Positions 51,113-59,928 of a DNA stretch of 64,000 bases are shown piece after piece. Below the pieces are notes generated by a model that was not told the origin of the DNA, searched no databases, and saw only the letters and a list, made by a program, of their open reading frames with translations. Where the stretch lies: assembly GCF_040605635.1 (NCBI RefSeq), contig NZ_JBEXDG010000007.1, forward strand, positions 200,529 through 264,528. The letters are read 5' to 3'. A program made the translations under genes and the position numbers. Each line of letters opens with the position of its first letter. Positions within the stretch are counted from its first letter, which is position 1. Origin of the DNA: Dactylosporangium sp040605635. GTDB lineage: Bacteria > Actinomycetota > Actinomycetes > Mycobacteriales > Micromonosporaceae.

Positions 51113-51233
51113 CGTCACAACGGACCGCGCGTCACAACGGACCGCGCGTCACAACGGACCGCGCGTCACAACGGACCGGGCGTCACAACGGACCGGGCGT
51201 CACAAACGGGCCGGGCGTCACAGCGAGGCCGGG
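51113..51233. repeat. 17-bp tandem repeat array (7 copies)
   Basis: Unit CGTCACAACGGACCGCG: three identical copies, two with one change, then two diverged 18-bp copies. It starts 13 bp after the RNA-repair stop and ends at the stop of a small minus-strand frame. No spacers. Confidence 0.9.
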
Positions 51234-51413
51234 TCAGAGCAGGCGGCGGAGGGCCGGGGCGAGGGCGCGGGCCATCGGCAGGTCGTCGGGGCGGTGCATG
51301 GCCCAGTTCATCGCGCCGAGCACGCGGCGCGGCGGCGGGTCGGTGGCGACGGCCGCGATGATCTCCTCGTCCGGGAACGCATCGCAGCGGCACGCCGGGC
51401 ACGAAGCCCTCAA
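51234..51413 (-). pseudogene. 59-codon frame, probable gene remnant
   Basis: Minus-strand frame opening at a TTG (51413) with a Cys-rich start (SCPACRCDAFPDEE) and a helical end (NWAMHRPDDLPMARALAPAL). It reads like a genuine C-terminal fragment but has no RBS and no upstream domain. It follows the nitronate monooxygenase stop and ends at the 17-bp array. Identity unknown. Confidence 0.3.
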
Positions 51414-51432
51414 TGATCGATGTCTGTCGCTG

Positions 51433-52500
51433 TCACAGGGTCGCGGTCAGCGCGGCGATCACGGCGGCGGCGGGTCCGGTGGCCGCGTGCCGGTGACCGG
51501 TGCCGGCCCACAGGTGGACCCGGTCGAGGTCCCCCGCGGCCGCGGCCGCCTTGCGCAGCGGCGCGGTCAGGTGGTGGACCTGCGGATATCCGAGCGGCGC
51601 GGTCGCGTCGTGCCGGTCGACGAACCCGTTGCGCAGGGCCCGCGCGGGGCGCCCGGTGAACGCGCGCGTCACCACCGTGCCGCCGGCACCCGGGACCCAG
51701 CCGCCGGCCACGGCGGAGGAACGGGCCGGAGCGGAAGCCGCGGCGGACGAGGCCGCGGCGAGGGCGGTCCGGTGCGGGGTGGAGGTGCCGGCCTCGTCGG
51801 TGCGCAGCAGGGCGGTGCCGGCCATGGTGGCGGCGGCGCCCGCGTGCAGGGCGGCGGCGACGTCCGCCGGGGTCGCGATCCCGCCCGCGGCCACGACCGG
51901 CAGCGACACCGCGCCCCGCACCGCCGCGACCAGCTCGGGCAGCGACAACGGCGGCACAGCGGAGGGAACGCGGGCGGGGGTCAGGGTGGCCGAGTGGCCG
52001 CCGGCCGAGGACGACTGCACGACCAGGGCGTCGACGCCGGCGCCCGCCGCGAGGAGCGCCTCGGCCGGGGTGGTGACGGTCTGCAGGACGAGCGTGCCGA
52101 CGCGGCGCAGCGCGGTGACCGTCGCCGCCGCCGGGATGCCGAACGTGAAGCTCACCGCCGGCACCGGGTCCGCGAGCAGCAGGTCGAGCTTCGCCGCCCA
52201 GTGGTCGTCGTCGTCGTCCGCCGGTGGCAGCGTGGGCGTCAGGTCGTACACGGCGAACTCCGGCCGGAGCTCGTCCAGATAGCGCGCCAGGGCGGCCCGG
52301 GAGGCCGGGACGGCGGGCGGGGCGAAGAGGTTGACGCCGAACCATGTGCCGCCCGCCCGGGTCTCCGCGATCCGCGACGCCAGGCCGTCAGGGGTCAGGT
52401 AGCCGGCGGCGAGGAAGCCGCCGCCGCACGCGGCGAGGAGGGCCGGGGTGCCGGCGCCGCCGGCCATGGGCGCGGCGAGCACGGGGCCGGGAAAGGTCAC
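51433..52500 (-). CDS. Nitronate monooxygenase (2-nitropropane dioxygenase family)
   Basis: FMN-dependent TIM-barrel enzyme of 355 residues that oxidises alkyl nitronates; some members have other substrates. FPGPVLAAPMAGGAGTPAL at the N-terminus, VVQSSSAGGHSAT with the catalytic His, and VVAAGGIATPADVAAALHAG with the phosphate-binding loop are family signatures. The GTG at 52500 is preferred; TACATT five bases upstream could be the -10 of a leaderless mRNA. Divergent from the LacI gene, with a LacI-type dyad between them. Confidence 0.9.
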   Translation of the reverse strand: MTFPGPVLAAPMAGGAGTPALLAACGGGFLAAGYLTPDGLASRIAETRAGGTWFGVNLFAPPAVPASRAALARYLDELRPEFAVYDLTPTLPPADDDDDHWAAKLDLLLADPVPAVSFTFGIPAAATVTALRRVGTLVLQTVTTPAEALLAAGAGVDALVVQSSSAGGHSATLTPARVPSAVPPLSLPELVAAVRGAVSLPVVAAGGIATPADVAAALHAGAAATMAGTALLRTDEAGTSTPHRTALAAASSAAASAPARSSAVAGGWVPGAGGTVVTRAFTGRPARALRNGFVDRHDATAPLGYPQVHHLTAPLRKAAAAAGDLDRVHLWAGTGHRHAATGPAAAVIAALTATL

Positions 52501-52534
52501 GATCCAATGTAACAACTTTCGTGACTACCCTCAG

Positions 52535-52554
52535 TTATGCAATTCGTTGCACAA
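52535..52554. promoter_or_regulatory. LacI-type operator between divergent genes
   Basis: Dyad TTATGCAA-TTCG-TTGCACAA (7 of 8 arm pairs). It uses the TTGCA/TGCAA half-sites also found in front of the sugar-binding-protein gene. It sits 35 bp from the nitronate monooxygenase start and 41 bp from the LacI start. Confidence 0.6.
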
Positions 52555-52595
52555 TCGGATGGCGTTTTTGCATGACCGGTGGTTAGACTGCTGGC

Positions 52596-53591
52596 GTGGT
52601 CACGAGACTGTCGAAGGTCGCCAAGTACGCCGGCGTGAGCGAGGCGACGGTCAGCCGGGTGCTGCACGACCGGCCCGGCATCGCCGCCGCGACCAGGGAT
52701 TCCGTGCTCACCGCGCTGGACGTGATGGGCTATCAGCGGCCGTTCCGGCACCGCAGCGAGATGGCCCGGCTGGTCGGCATGGTGCTGCCCGACTTGCACA
52801 ACCCGATCTTCCCGGCCTATGCGGAGGCGATGGCGGGCGCGCTGTTCCGGCAGGGTCTCGTGCCGGTGCTGTGCACGCGCACGTCCGACGGCGTGTCCGA
52901 GGCGCACTACATCGAGATGCTCCTGGCCAGGCAGGTCGCGGGCATCGTGTTCGTCGCGGCCAGCTACGCCGACGCGGGCCCGGAGCAGGCCGACGCGCTG
53001 CGCAGGCGGAAGCTGCCGATCATCCTGATCAACCCCGCGGACGAGAACCGGGACGTCCCGCGGGTCGGCGTCGACGACGCGATGGCCGTCGACCTGGCGC
53101 TGAGCCACCTGCAGAGCCTCGGCCACCAGCGCATCGGCGTCGTCGTCGGGCCCACCGGGCACGTCCCGTCGGACCGGAAGGTCGAGGAGTTCCTGGCCCG
53201 GGTCAAGGGGCCGGCGCGCAAGCTCGTCACCCGCACGATGTTCTCGATGGAGGGCGGCCAGGCCGCGACGAACGGGCTGCTCGCGCAGGGTGCGACGGCC
53301 GTCGTGTGCGCCAGCGACGCCCTCGCGCTCGGCGCCATCCGGGCGGCCCGCAAGCAGGGCCTCGACGTGCCCGGCGACCTGTCCGTGATCGGCTTCGACG
53401 ACTCGGCGTACATGGCCTACACCGACCCGCCGCTGACCACGCTGCGGCAGCCGGTCGAGACCATCGGCGCGGCCGCCGTCGCGTCGCTCGTGGCGCAGAT
53501 CGACGGGCGCAAGGTCGCCCTCGACGAGCAGCTCTACGACCCGGAGCTCATCGTCCGGGACTCCACGGGGCCGGTGAAGAACCGCTCCTGA
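52596..53591 (+). CDS. LacI-family regulator of the alpha-glucan cluster
   Basis: A 331-residue repressor with LacI HTH (VAKYAGVSEATVSRVLHDRP) and effector domain (LVGMVLPDLHNPIFPAYAEA; VIGFDDSAYMAYTDPPLTTL). GTG at 52596; TAGACT six bases upstream fits a leaderless mRNA. It is followed by the ABC importer and glucanase genes on the same strand, with TTGCA-N6-TGCAA dyads in front of both its own gene and the binding-protein gene. It probably senses an alpha-glucan oligosaccharide (inference). Confidence 0.92.
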   Translation: MVTRLSKVAKYAGVSEATVSRVLHDRPGIAAATRDSVLTALDVMGYQRPFRHRSEMARLVGMVLPDLHNPIFPAYAEAMAGALFRQGLVPVLCTRTSDGVSEAHYIEMLLARQVAGIVFVAASYADAGPEQADALRRRKLPIILINPADENRDVPRVGVDDAMAVDLALSHLQSLGHQRIGVVVGPTGHVPSDRKVEEFLARVKGPARKLVTRTMFSMEGGQAATNGLLAQGATAVVCASDALALGAIRAARKQGLDVPGDLSVIGFDDSAYMAYTDPPLTTLRQPVETIGAAAVASLVAQIDGRKVALDEQLYDPELIVRDSTGPVKNRS

Positions 53592-53610
53592 GCTGGGAAA
53601 ACAACGACAT

Positions 53611-53661
53611 TTGCAAGGCTACGCAAGCGAAGTGGCGAGTTCTTGCATCAGATTGCAAGAA
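53611..53661 (+). promoter_or_regulatory. Two LacI-type operators upstream of the ABC importer operon
   Basis: Site A TTGCA-N6-CGCAA (53611-53626, one mismatch) and site B TTCTTGCA-TCAGAT-TGCAAGAA (53640-53661, perfect 8-bp arms), centres 32 bp (about three helix turns) apart. They lie 143-193 bp before the binding-protein ATG. Confidence 0.78.
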
Positions 53662-53803
53662 GCTATGGACTTTCTGATGTCCATGGCCCTACTCTCGTCT
53701 CCACGCGCCGGGAACAACGGCGCGGCCCTCACACGTCGTGAGCAAGAAGCCACACCCCTCGGGCCCGCCGCCCGATTCTTCGGCTCGTGGAGAGAGAGGC
53801 ACC

Positions 53804-55150
53804 ATGAAGCACTTCCGCGCCGCCGCGGCGGTGACGCTGGCCGCGTCACTGTTCTTGGCAGCATGTGGCGATACAGGGGACGGGTCGGAGGCCGCCGACG
53901 GGCCCGTGACGCTGGTCGTCAACGGCATGCCCGCCGCCACCGACGAGTACAACCGGGCGAACTTCGAGAAGGACGTCAAGGACTTCGAGGCGAAGCACCC
54001 CAACATCAAGATCGACGCCAAAGAGGGTCAGATGGACCCGAAGACGTTCAGCGCCAAACTGGCCGGCGGCCAGCTGGAGGACGTCTTCTACGTCTACTTC
54101 ACCGACCCGCAGAACCTGATCGCGAAGAAGCAGGTCTCCGACATCACGCCGTACCTCGGCGAGGTCCCGGCGATCAAGGATGTCCGTCCCGTCCTCATGC
54201 AGGTCTTCAGTGACAGCAAGGGCAGGACCTACGGCCTGCCGTCGGCCAACTACTCCCTCGGCCTGATCTACAACCGGACGCTGTTCCAGCAGGCCGGCCT
54301 CGACCCCGACAAACCGCCGACGACGTGGGCCGACGTCCGCGAGGCCGCCAAGAAGATCACCGCGCTCGGCAACGGCGTCACCGGATACGGCGACTTCAGC
54401 AAGAACAACACCGGCGGCTGGCACTTCACCGCGGAGCTGTACTCCATCGGCGGCGACGTCGCGGTCAAGGACGGCGAGACCTGGAAGGCCGGCTTCAACA
54501 ACGACAAGGGTAAGCAGGTCCTGCAGCAGCTGAAAGACATGCGGTTCACCGACAAGTCGATGGCCGAGAAGCAGGCCCTCGAGTACGCCGACCTGCTGAC
54601 CCACATGGCGTCGGGCAAGCTCGGCATGATGGTCGGCGGCACCGGCGACCTGCCCAACATCGTCAACCAGTACAAGGGCAGGTACGAGGACTACGGCCTC
54701 GGCGTCATCCCCGACGGCAAGGCCACCCTCGGCGGCGGCGACGGCTACATGTTCAAGGCCGGCCTGTCCCCCGCGAAGATCAAGGCGGGCCTGCAGTGGC
54801 TCGCGTTCCGCAAGCTCAACCCCGACCGCGTCGACGCCGACAAGGCCCTCGACAAGGAGAAGAACCAGCCGGTCGGCATCCCGGAGCCCAACATCTGGAC
54901 CGGCGAGTCGGAGCAGAAGCTGATCGCCGCGAACACCAAGTACGCCAACGTGCCGGCCGCGAACTACAAGCCGTTCAACGCCGCCAGCTCCGGCATCCCG
55001 CTGAAGGTCGAGCCGCCGAACGCGCAGCAGGTCTACGCGGCGCTGGACACCGCGATGTTCAAGGTCCTCACCGACCCGAACGCGAACGTCGACCAGCTGC
55101 TCAAGGACGCCGAGACCCAGGTCAACCAGATCCTGGCGACAGTCAAGTAA
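53804..55150 (+). CDS. ABC sugar transporter substrate-binding lipoprotein
   Basis: A 448-residue family-1 (MalE-like) extracellular binding protein. A lipoprotein signal ends LFLAAC with the lipidated Cys21. GPVTLVVNGMPAATDEYNRA, GLPSANYSLGLIYNRTLFQQ and TTWADVREAAKKITALG are typical of sugar binders. ATG at 53804 with GAGAGG upstream. First gene of the importer operon. The likely ligand is an alpha-1,3-glucooligosaccharide, judging from the downstream GH87 and GH13 genes (inference). Confidence 0.94.
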   Translation: MKHFRAAAAVTLAASLFLAACGDTGDGSEAADGPVTLVVNGMPAATDEYNRANFEKDVKDFEAKHPNIKIDAKEGQMDPKTFSAKLAGGQLEDVFYVYFTDPQNLIAKKQVSDITPYLGEVPAIKDVRPVLMQVFSDSKGRTYGLPSANYSLGLIYNRTLFQQAGLDPDKPPTTWADVREAAKKITALGNGVTGYGDFSKNNTGGWHFTAELYSIGGDVAVKDGETWKAGFNNDKGKQVLQQLKDMRFTDKSMAEKQALEYADLLTHMASGKLGMMVGGTGDLPNIVNQYKGRYEDYGLGVIPDGKATLGGGDGYMFKAGLSPAKIKAGLQWLAFRKLNPDRVDADKALDKEKNQPVGIPEPNIWTGESEQKLIAANTKYANVPAANYKPFNAASSGIPLKVEPPNAQQVYAALDTAMFKVLTDPNANVDQLLKDAETQVNQILATVK

Positions 55151-55152
55151 CG

Positions 55153-56079
55153 ATGGCGACGATCACCCCTACCCGTCCCGCGCGGCCTCTCGTCAAGGCC
55201 GCGCGGGACGGAAGGACCAAGCGCAGGATCGCCGACAACGTCAGCGCCTACGTCTTCCTGGCCGCGGGCCTGCTCTGCTTCGGGCTGTTCAGCTGGTGGC
55301 CGCTCATCAAGGGCGTCATCCTCGCCTTCCAGCAGGACAACTTCGTCACCGAGCCGGAGTGGGTCGGGCTGACCAACTTCCAGGCCGTGCTCGACGACCC
55401 GCTGTTCTGGACGGCGTGGAAGAACACGCTGTACTTCACCGGCCTGGCGCTGGTGTTCGGCTATCTCGTCCCGTTCGGGGTGGCGATCGTCATCCACGAG
55501 CTGCGCCACCTGAAGGGGTTCTTCCGGTTCGCCGTGTACCTGCCGGTGATGCTGCCGCCGATCGTCACGGTCATCCTCTGGCAGTACTTCTACGACCCCG
55601 GCAACGGACTGTTCAACGCGGTCCTGTCGGCGCTGCACCTGCCGGAGTCCGGATGGACGCAGTCACCCCGGATGGTGATGGTCTCGCTGGTACTGGTGAG
55701 CACCTGGGCCAACATGGGCGGCGCCACCATCATGTACCTGGCGGGCCTGGCCAGCATCCCCGGTGAGCTCTACGAGGCCGCGGAGCTCGACGGCGCCGGC
55801 GTCTGGAAGCGGATCCGGCACGTGACGCTGCCGCAGATGCGCTTCATCCTGCTCGTCCTGCTCCTGCTGCAGATCGTGGCGACGATGCAGGTGTTCATCG
55901 AGCCCTACCAGCTGACCGGCACCACCAACCCGGACTCGATCACGGTGATGGTGCTCATCTACCGCTACGCGTTCACCGTCAACAACGACTTCGGCATGGC
56001 CGCCGCGATGAGCGTGCTGCTGTTCGTCGTCCTGGGCGCGTTCTCCGCCGTGTACCTGCGACTGACCCGGAAGTCCTGA
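55153..56079 (+). CDS. ABC sugar transporter permease (MalF-type)
   Basis: A 308-residue inner-membrane subunit with six helices. The cytoplasmic EAA loop ELYEAAELDGAGVWKRIRHV docks the ATPase. It starts 2 bp after the binding-protein stop and its TGA overlaps the next ATG by one base (TGATG). No ATPase gene is in the cluster, so a shared MsiK-type ATPase elsewhere is expected. Confidence 0.94.
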   Translation: MATITPTRPARPLVKAARDGRTKRRIADNVSAYVFLAAGLLCFGLFSWWPLIKGVILAFQQDNFVTEPEWVGLTNFQAVLDDPLFWTAWKNTLYFTGLALVFGYLVPFGVAIVIHELRHLKGFFRFAVYLPVMLPPIVTVILWQYFYDPGNGLFNAVLSALHLPESGWTQSPRMVMVSLVLVSTWANMGGATIMYLAGLASIPGELYEAAELDGAGVWKRIRHVTLPQMRFILLVLLLLQIVATMQVFIEPYQLTGTTNPDSITVMVLIYRYAFTVNNDFGMAAAMSVLLFVVLGAFSAVYLRLTRKS

Positions 56080-56948
56080 TGCGATCCCTCATCTCCGACA
56101 GTGAGCTGCGCCGCCGGCCGGTGCTCTACCGGGTCGTGCTGTGGAGCCTCGCGGCGCTGTTCGTCCTGGTGTTCGTGTTCCCGCTGTACTGGATGGTCAC
56201 CGGTGCGGTGAAGACCCCGGTCGAGCTGGCCCAGCCGGTGCCGACCCTCGTCCCGCACAGCTGGCACCCGGAGACGTACCTCGACGCCTGGCGGAAGCTC
56301 AACATCGGCCGGTACCTGCTGAACACGGCGTTCTACGCGGTCGGCGGCTGGCTGTTCCAGCTGATCGTCGACGTCGCCGCCGCGTACGCGCTGTCGAAGC
56401 TGCGGCCCCGCTTCGGCAAGCTGATCCTGGGCGGGATGCTCGCCAGCCTGATGCTGCCCGCGGCGGCGCTGCTCGTGCCCAGCTACCTCACGGTCGCCGA
56501 CGTGCCGCTGCTGCACGTGAACCTGCTCAACACGCCGTGGGCGCTGTGGCTGCCGGGCGCGGCGAACGCGTTCAACATCTATGTCCTCAAGCGGTTCTTC
56601 GACCAGATCCCCGACGAGCTGCTGGACTCCGCCGGCATCGACGGCGCCGGGCGGCTGCGCATGCTCTGGCACATCGTGCTGCCGCTGTCCCGCCCGGTCC
56701 TCGCCGTCGTGTCGATCTTCGCGATCATCGGCGCCTGGAAGGACTTCCTGTGGCCGATGCTCGTGCTGCCCGACCCTGACAACCAGACGATCAGCGTCGC
56801 GCTGAGCCGCCTGGCGTTCAACGGCTACGTGACCCCCAACGAGATGTTCGCCGGCCTCGCCATCGCGAGCGTCCCGATGGTGGTCGTGTTCGCCGTCTTC
56901 CAACGCAGCATCTTGAGCGGCCTGTCCGCGGGCGCGCTCAAAGGCTGA
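56079..56948 (+). CDS. ABC sugar transporter permease (MalG-type)
   Basis: A 289-residue partner permease. The N-terminal helix LAALFVLVFVFPLYWMVTGA and EAA loop ELLDSAGIDGAGRLRMLWHI are MalG-like. Overlaps the MalF-type gene by one base. Followed after 38 bp by the GH87 gene. Confidence 0.94.
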   Translation: MRSLISDSELRRRPVLYRVVLWSLAALFVLVFVFPLYWMVTGAVKTPVELAQPVPTLVPHSWHPETYLDAWRKLNIGRYLLNTAFYAVGGWLFQLIVDVAAAYALSKLRPRFGKLILGGMLASLMLPAAALLVPSYLTVADVPLLHVNLLNTPWALWLPGAANAFNIYVLKRFFDQIPDELLDSAGIDGAGRLRMLWHIVLPLSRPVLAVVSIFAIIGAWKDFLWPMLVLPDPDNQTISVALSRLAFNGYVTPNEMFAGLAIASVPMVVVFAVFQRSILSGLSAGALKG

Positions 56949-56986
56949 CACCACCCCATTTTCACCCCGTTAAGGAGATCGGTTCG

Positions 56987-59893
56987 ATGCTCCGACGATC
57001 CCGCCTGCTCGCGATCGGGGCCGCCACCCTGGTCGCGGCGGCCTCCATCACCCTCGCCGCCACCATGCGCGCCGAGGCCGCCACCACCACCTACCAGGCC
57101 GAGTCCGCCGCACTGAGCGGTGGCGCCGCCACGGCCACCGACCACAGCGGCTACACCGGCTCCGGTTTCGTCGGCGGCTACGTCGACGGCAACCAGGGCC
57201 GGGCAGCAACTACATTCAGCGTCGGCGTCTCCGGTACGGCGCAGCGCACGCTCACCCTGCGGTACGCCAACGGCACGGGCTCCGCCAAGACCCTGTCGCT
57301 GTACGTCAACGGGACCCGCGTCACCCAGGTCAGCCTGAACGCGACCGCGAACTGGGACTCCTGGGGCACCCGCGCCGACACCGTCACGCTGAACAACGGG
57401 ACCAACAGCGTCGCCTACCGCTTCGACACCGCCGACTCCGGCAACGTCAACCTCGACAACCTCGTCGTCGCCGACATCCCGGCGCCGCCGGCCGGCACCT
57501 ACGAGGCGGAGTCGGCGGCGCTGTCCGGCGGCACCGTCGTCGCGACCGACCACAGTGGATACTCCGGGACCGGGTTCGTCGGCGGCTACACCGACGGCAA
57601 CCGGGGCAACGCGGCGACGACGTTCAGCGTCAGCCGCTCCGGTGCCGGCTCGTCGTCGCTGACCCTGCGCTACGCCAACGGCACAGGGTCGGCGATGACG
57701 CTGTCGTTGTACGTCAACGGCACCCGCCTCACGCAGGTGTCGCTGCCGGCGACCGCGAACTGGGACACCTGGGGCACCCGCGCCGACACCGTCACGCTGA
57801 ACAACGGGACCAACAGCGTCGCCTACCGCTTCGACACCGCCGACTCCGGCAACGTCAACCTCGACAACCTGGTCGCCGCGGCCGTCGCCACCTCGCCGAC
57901 GCCGTCGACGTCCACGCCGCCCCCGTCCGGTGGCGCCGAGCTGGAGACCGCGTTCCTGTCCGGCGGGCCGGCCGCCGCGACCTCGATCGGCGGCTACACC
58001 GGCACCGGGTACGCGACCGGGTTCACCGCCGTCGGCGCCCGCGCGATCCGGACCGTCAACGTCACCGCCGCCGGTAACGCGGCCACGGCCCTGCGGTACA
58101 GCAACAGCACCGGCAGCACGAAGACGCTGTCGACCTATGCGAACGGCGTGAAGGTCGGCCAGATCTCCCTGGCGGCCGGTAGCGGCTGGCTCACCGCGGC
58201 GCAGACGCTGCCGCTGCGGGCCGGGCTCAACCTGATCGGCTACCAGTACGACAGCGGCGACTCCGGCAACGTGTCCCTGGACAACGTCGCCGTCGCCGGC
58301 TCCACCGCCCTCGCGGCCCGGGGCGCGACCGTCGCCTACACCGAGTACGAGGCGGAGAACGGCAGCACCAACGCCACCACGATCGGCCCGGACCGCGCCT
58401 ACCTCAGCGTCGCCGCGGAGGCATCCGGCCGCCGGGCGGTGCGCCTCGACAACGCCGGCAAGTACGTCCAGTTCACCCTCACCAAGCCGACCAACTCCCT
58501 CGTCGTGCGGGCGTCCGTGCCCGACAACGCGGCCGGCACCGGCACCAGCGCCAACCTCGCCGTCTACGCCGGCGGCGCGAAGGTCAAGGACCTGCCGGTC
58601 AGCTCCACCTACAGCTGGGTGTACGGCGCGTACCCGTACGACAACAACCCGGCCGGCGGCGAGCCGCACCGGTTCTTCGACGAGTTCCGCACCACGCTGC
58701 CCAGCTACCCGGCGGGCACGGTGCTGAAGCTGCAGAACGACGGCGGCACCCCGATCACCGTCGACCTCATCGACACCGAGGTCGTCGCGGCGCCGCTGAC
58801 CGCCCCGGCGAACTCGCTGTCCATCACCGACTACGGCGCGGTCGCAGGCTCCGGCGACGACACCGGCGCGTTCAACTCGGCCGTCGCGGCGGCGAAGTCG
58901 CAGGGTAAGACGCTGTGGCTGCCGGCGGGCACCTGGGACATCAACACCCGGATCAACGTCGACAACGTCACCGTCCGCGGCGCCGGCATGTGGCACACCA
59001 CGGTCCGCGGCAGCAACGGCAAGGGCGGCTTCTTCGCCACGGGTTCCAAGGTCCAGCTCGCCGACTTCACGATCGCCGGCGACGTCCGGTACCGCGACGA
59101 CACCAACTTCGACGCGGCCCTGGAAGGCAACTTCGGCACCGGGTCGCTGCTGCACAACCTGTGGATCGAGCACACGAAGGTCGGTCTGTGGGCGTCCAGC
59201 GGCACCGACGGCCTGTACATGGTCGGCGTGCGCATCCGGGACACGTTCGCCGACGGGGTCAACCTCAACGGCGACCTGCGCAACACCCGCGTCGAGCAGA
59301 GCGTGCTGCGCAACACCGGCGACGACGCACTCGCGATGTGGTCCAACAGCGCGCCGGTGACGAACTCCGCGTTCACGTTCAACACCGCGCAGCTGCCGAT
59401 GCTCGCCAACACCGCCGCGATCTACGGCGGCAACGGTAACCGGATCGAGGACAACCTGTTCTCCGACACGGTCTACGCCGCGTCCGGCGTCGCGATCAGC
59501 ACCTGGCACGGCGCGCAGCCGTTCAGCGGGACGACGAGCGTGCAGCGCAACACGCTGACGCGCACCGGTGGGTACGAGCGCAACTGGGGCTCCTCGATCG
59601 GCGGTCTCTGGTTCTACGCCGAGGCCCGCGACATCACCACCCCGGTGATCGTGCGGGACGTCGACATCCTCGACAGCTCCTACCAGGGGCTGCTGTTCAG
59701 CTGGCAGCGCACCGTCTCCAACGTCACCTTCGAGCGGGTGAGGATCGCCGGCGCCGGCACGTACGGCATCGAGATCAACGTCGTCGGCAGCGCCACCTTC
59801 AACTCCGTCACCGTCAGCGGCGCCGCATCCGGCGGCCTGCTGAACAACACCGGCTACACGCTGGTGCGCGGCCCCGGCAACTCCGGCTTCTAG
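56987..59893 (+). CDS. Secreted GH87-type alpha-1,3-glucanase (mycodextranase-like) with three CBM35/CBM6-like modules
   Basis: Extracellular enzyme of 968 residues: signal peptide (about 1-32), three tandem beta-sandwich binding modules (about 35-165, 171-305, 318-440; YQAESAALSGG, YEAESAALSGG and ELETAFLSGG mark their starts), a further sandwich (about 450-620, YEAENGSTNATTIGPDRAYL) and a right-handed beta-helix (about 625-968). DGVNLNGDL (about 757) and NTGDDALAMWS (about 777-787) carry the Asp cluster expected for GH87 catalysis. Family members cut alpha-1,3-glucan (mutan, fungal wall) or nigeran. RBS AAGGAG upstream of ATG 56987. Confidence 0.85.
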   Translation: MLRRSRLLAIGAATLVAAASITLAATMRAEAATTTYQAESAALSGGAATATDHSGYTGSGFVGGYVDGNQGRAATTFSVGVSGTAQRTLTLRYANGTGSAKTLSLYVNGTRVTQVSLNATANWDSWGTRADTVTLNNGTNSVAYRFDTADSGNVNLDNLVVADIPAPPAGTYEAESAALSGGTVVATDHSGYSGTGFVGGYTDGNRGNAATTFSVSRSGAGSSSLTLRYANGTGSAMTLSLYVNGTRLTQVSLPATANWDTWGTRADTVTLNNGTNSVAYRFDTADSGNVNLDNLVAAAVATSPTPSTSTPPPSGGAELETAFLSGGPAAATSIGGYTGTGYATGFTAVGARAIRTVNVTAAGNAATALRYSNSTGSTKTLSTYANGVKVGQISLAAGSGWLTAAQTLPLRAGLNLIGYQYDSGDSGNVSLDNVAVAGSTALAARGATVAYTEYEAENGSTNATTIGPDRAYLSVAAEASGRRAVRLDNAGKYVQFTLTKPTNSLVVRASVPDNAAGTGTSANLAVYAGGAKVKDLPVSSTYSWVYGAYPYDNNPAGGEPHRFFDEFRTTLPSYPAGTVLKLQNDGGTPITVDLIDTEVVAAPLTAPANSLSITDYGAVAGSGDDTGAFNSAVAAAKSQGKTLWLPAGTWDINTRINVDNVTVRGAGMWHTTVRGSNGKGGFFATGSKVQLADFTIAGDVRYRDDTNFDAALEGNFGTGSLLHNLWIEHTKVGLWASSGTDGLYMVGVRIRDTFADGVNLNGDLRNTRVEQSVLRNTGDDALAMWSNSAPVTNSAFTFNTAQLPMLANTAAIYGGNGNRIEDNLFSDTVYAASGVAISTWHGAQPFSGTTSVQRNTLTRTGGYERNWGSSIGGLWFYAEARDITTPVIVRDVDILDSSYQGLLFSWQRTVSNVTFERVRIAGAGTYGIEINVVGSATFNSVTVSGAASGGLLNNTGYTLVRGPGNSGF
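57360..57870 (+). repeat. 103-bp perfect direct repeat in the GH87 gene
   Basis: 57360-57462 and 57768-57870 are identical and lie 408 bp apart at matching points of modules 1 and 2. Flanking sequence is more diverged, so recent duplication or gene conversion is likely. Confidence 0.88.
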
Positions 59894-59928
59894 AACCCTC
59901 ACCGACCAAGAGAAAGCGGGGACCTCCA

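Noticed and set aside
51113..51233. Possible CRISPR array
   Set aside because: Repeats are contiguous 17-mers without spacers and no cas genes are near.
56825..59902. Long minus-strand open frame (1025 codons)
   Set aside because: Antisense to the GH87 gene; low-complexity Gly/Val/Arg/Ala composition and no motifs.
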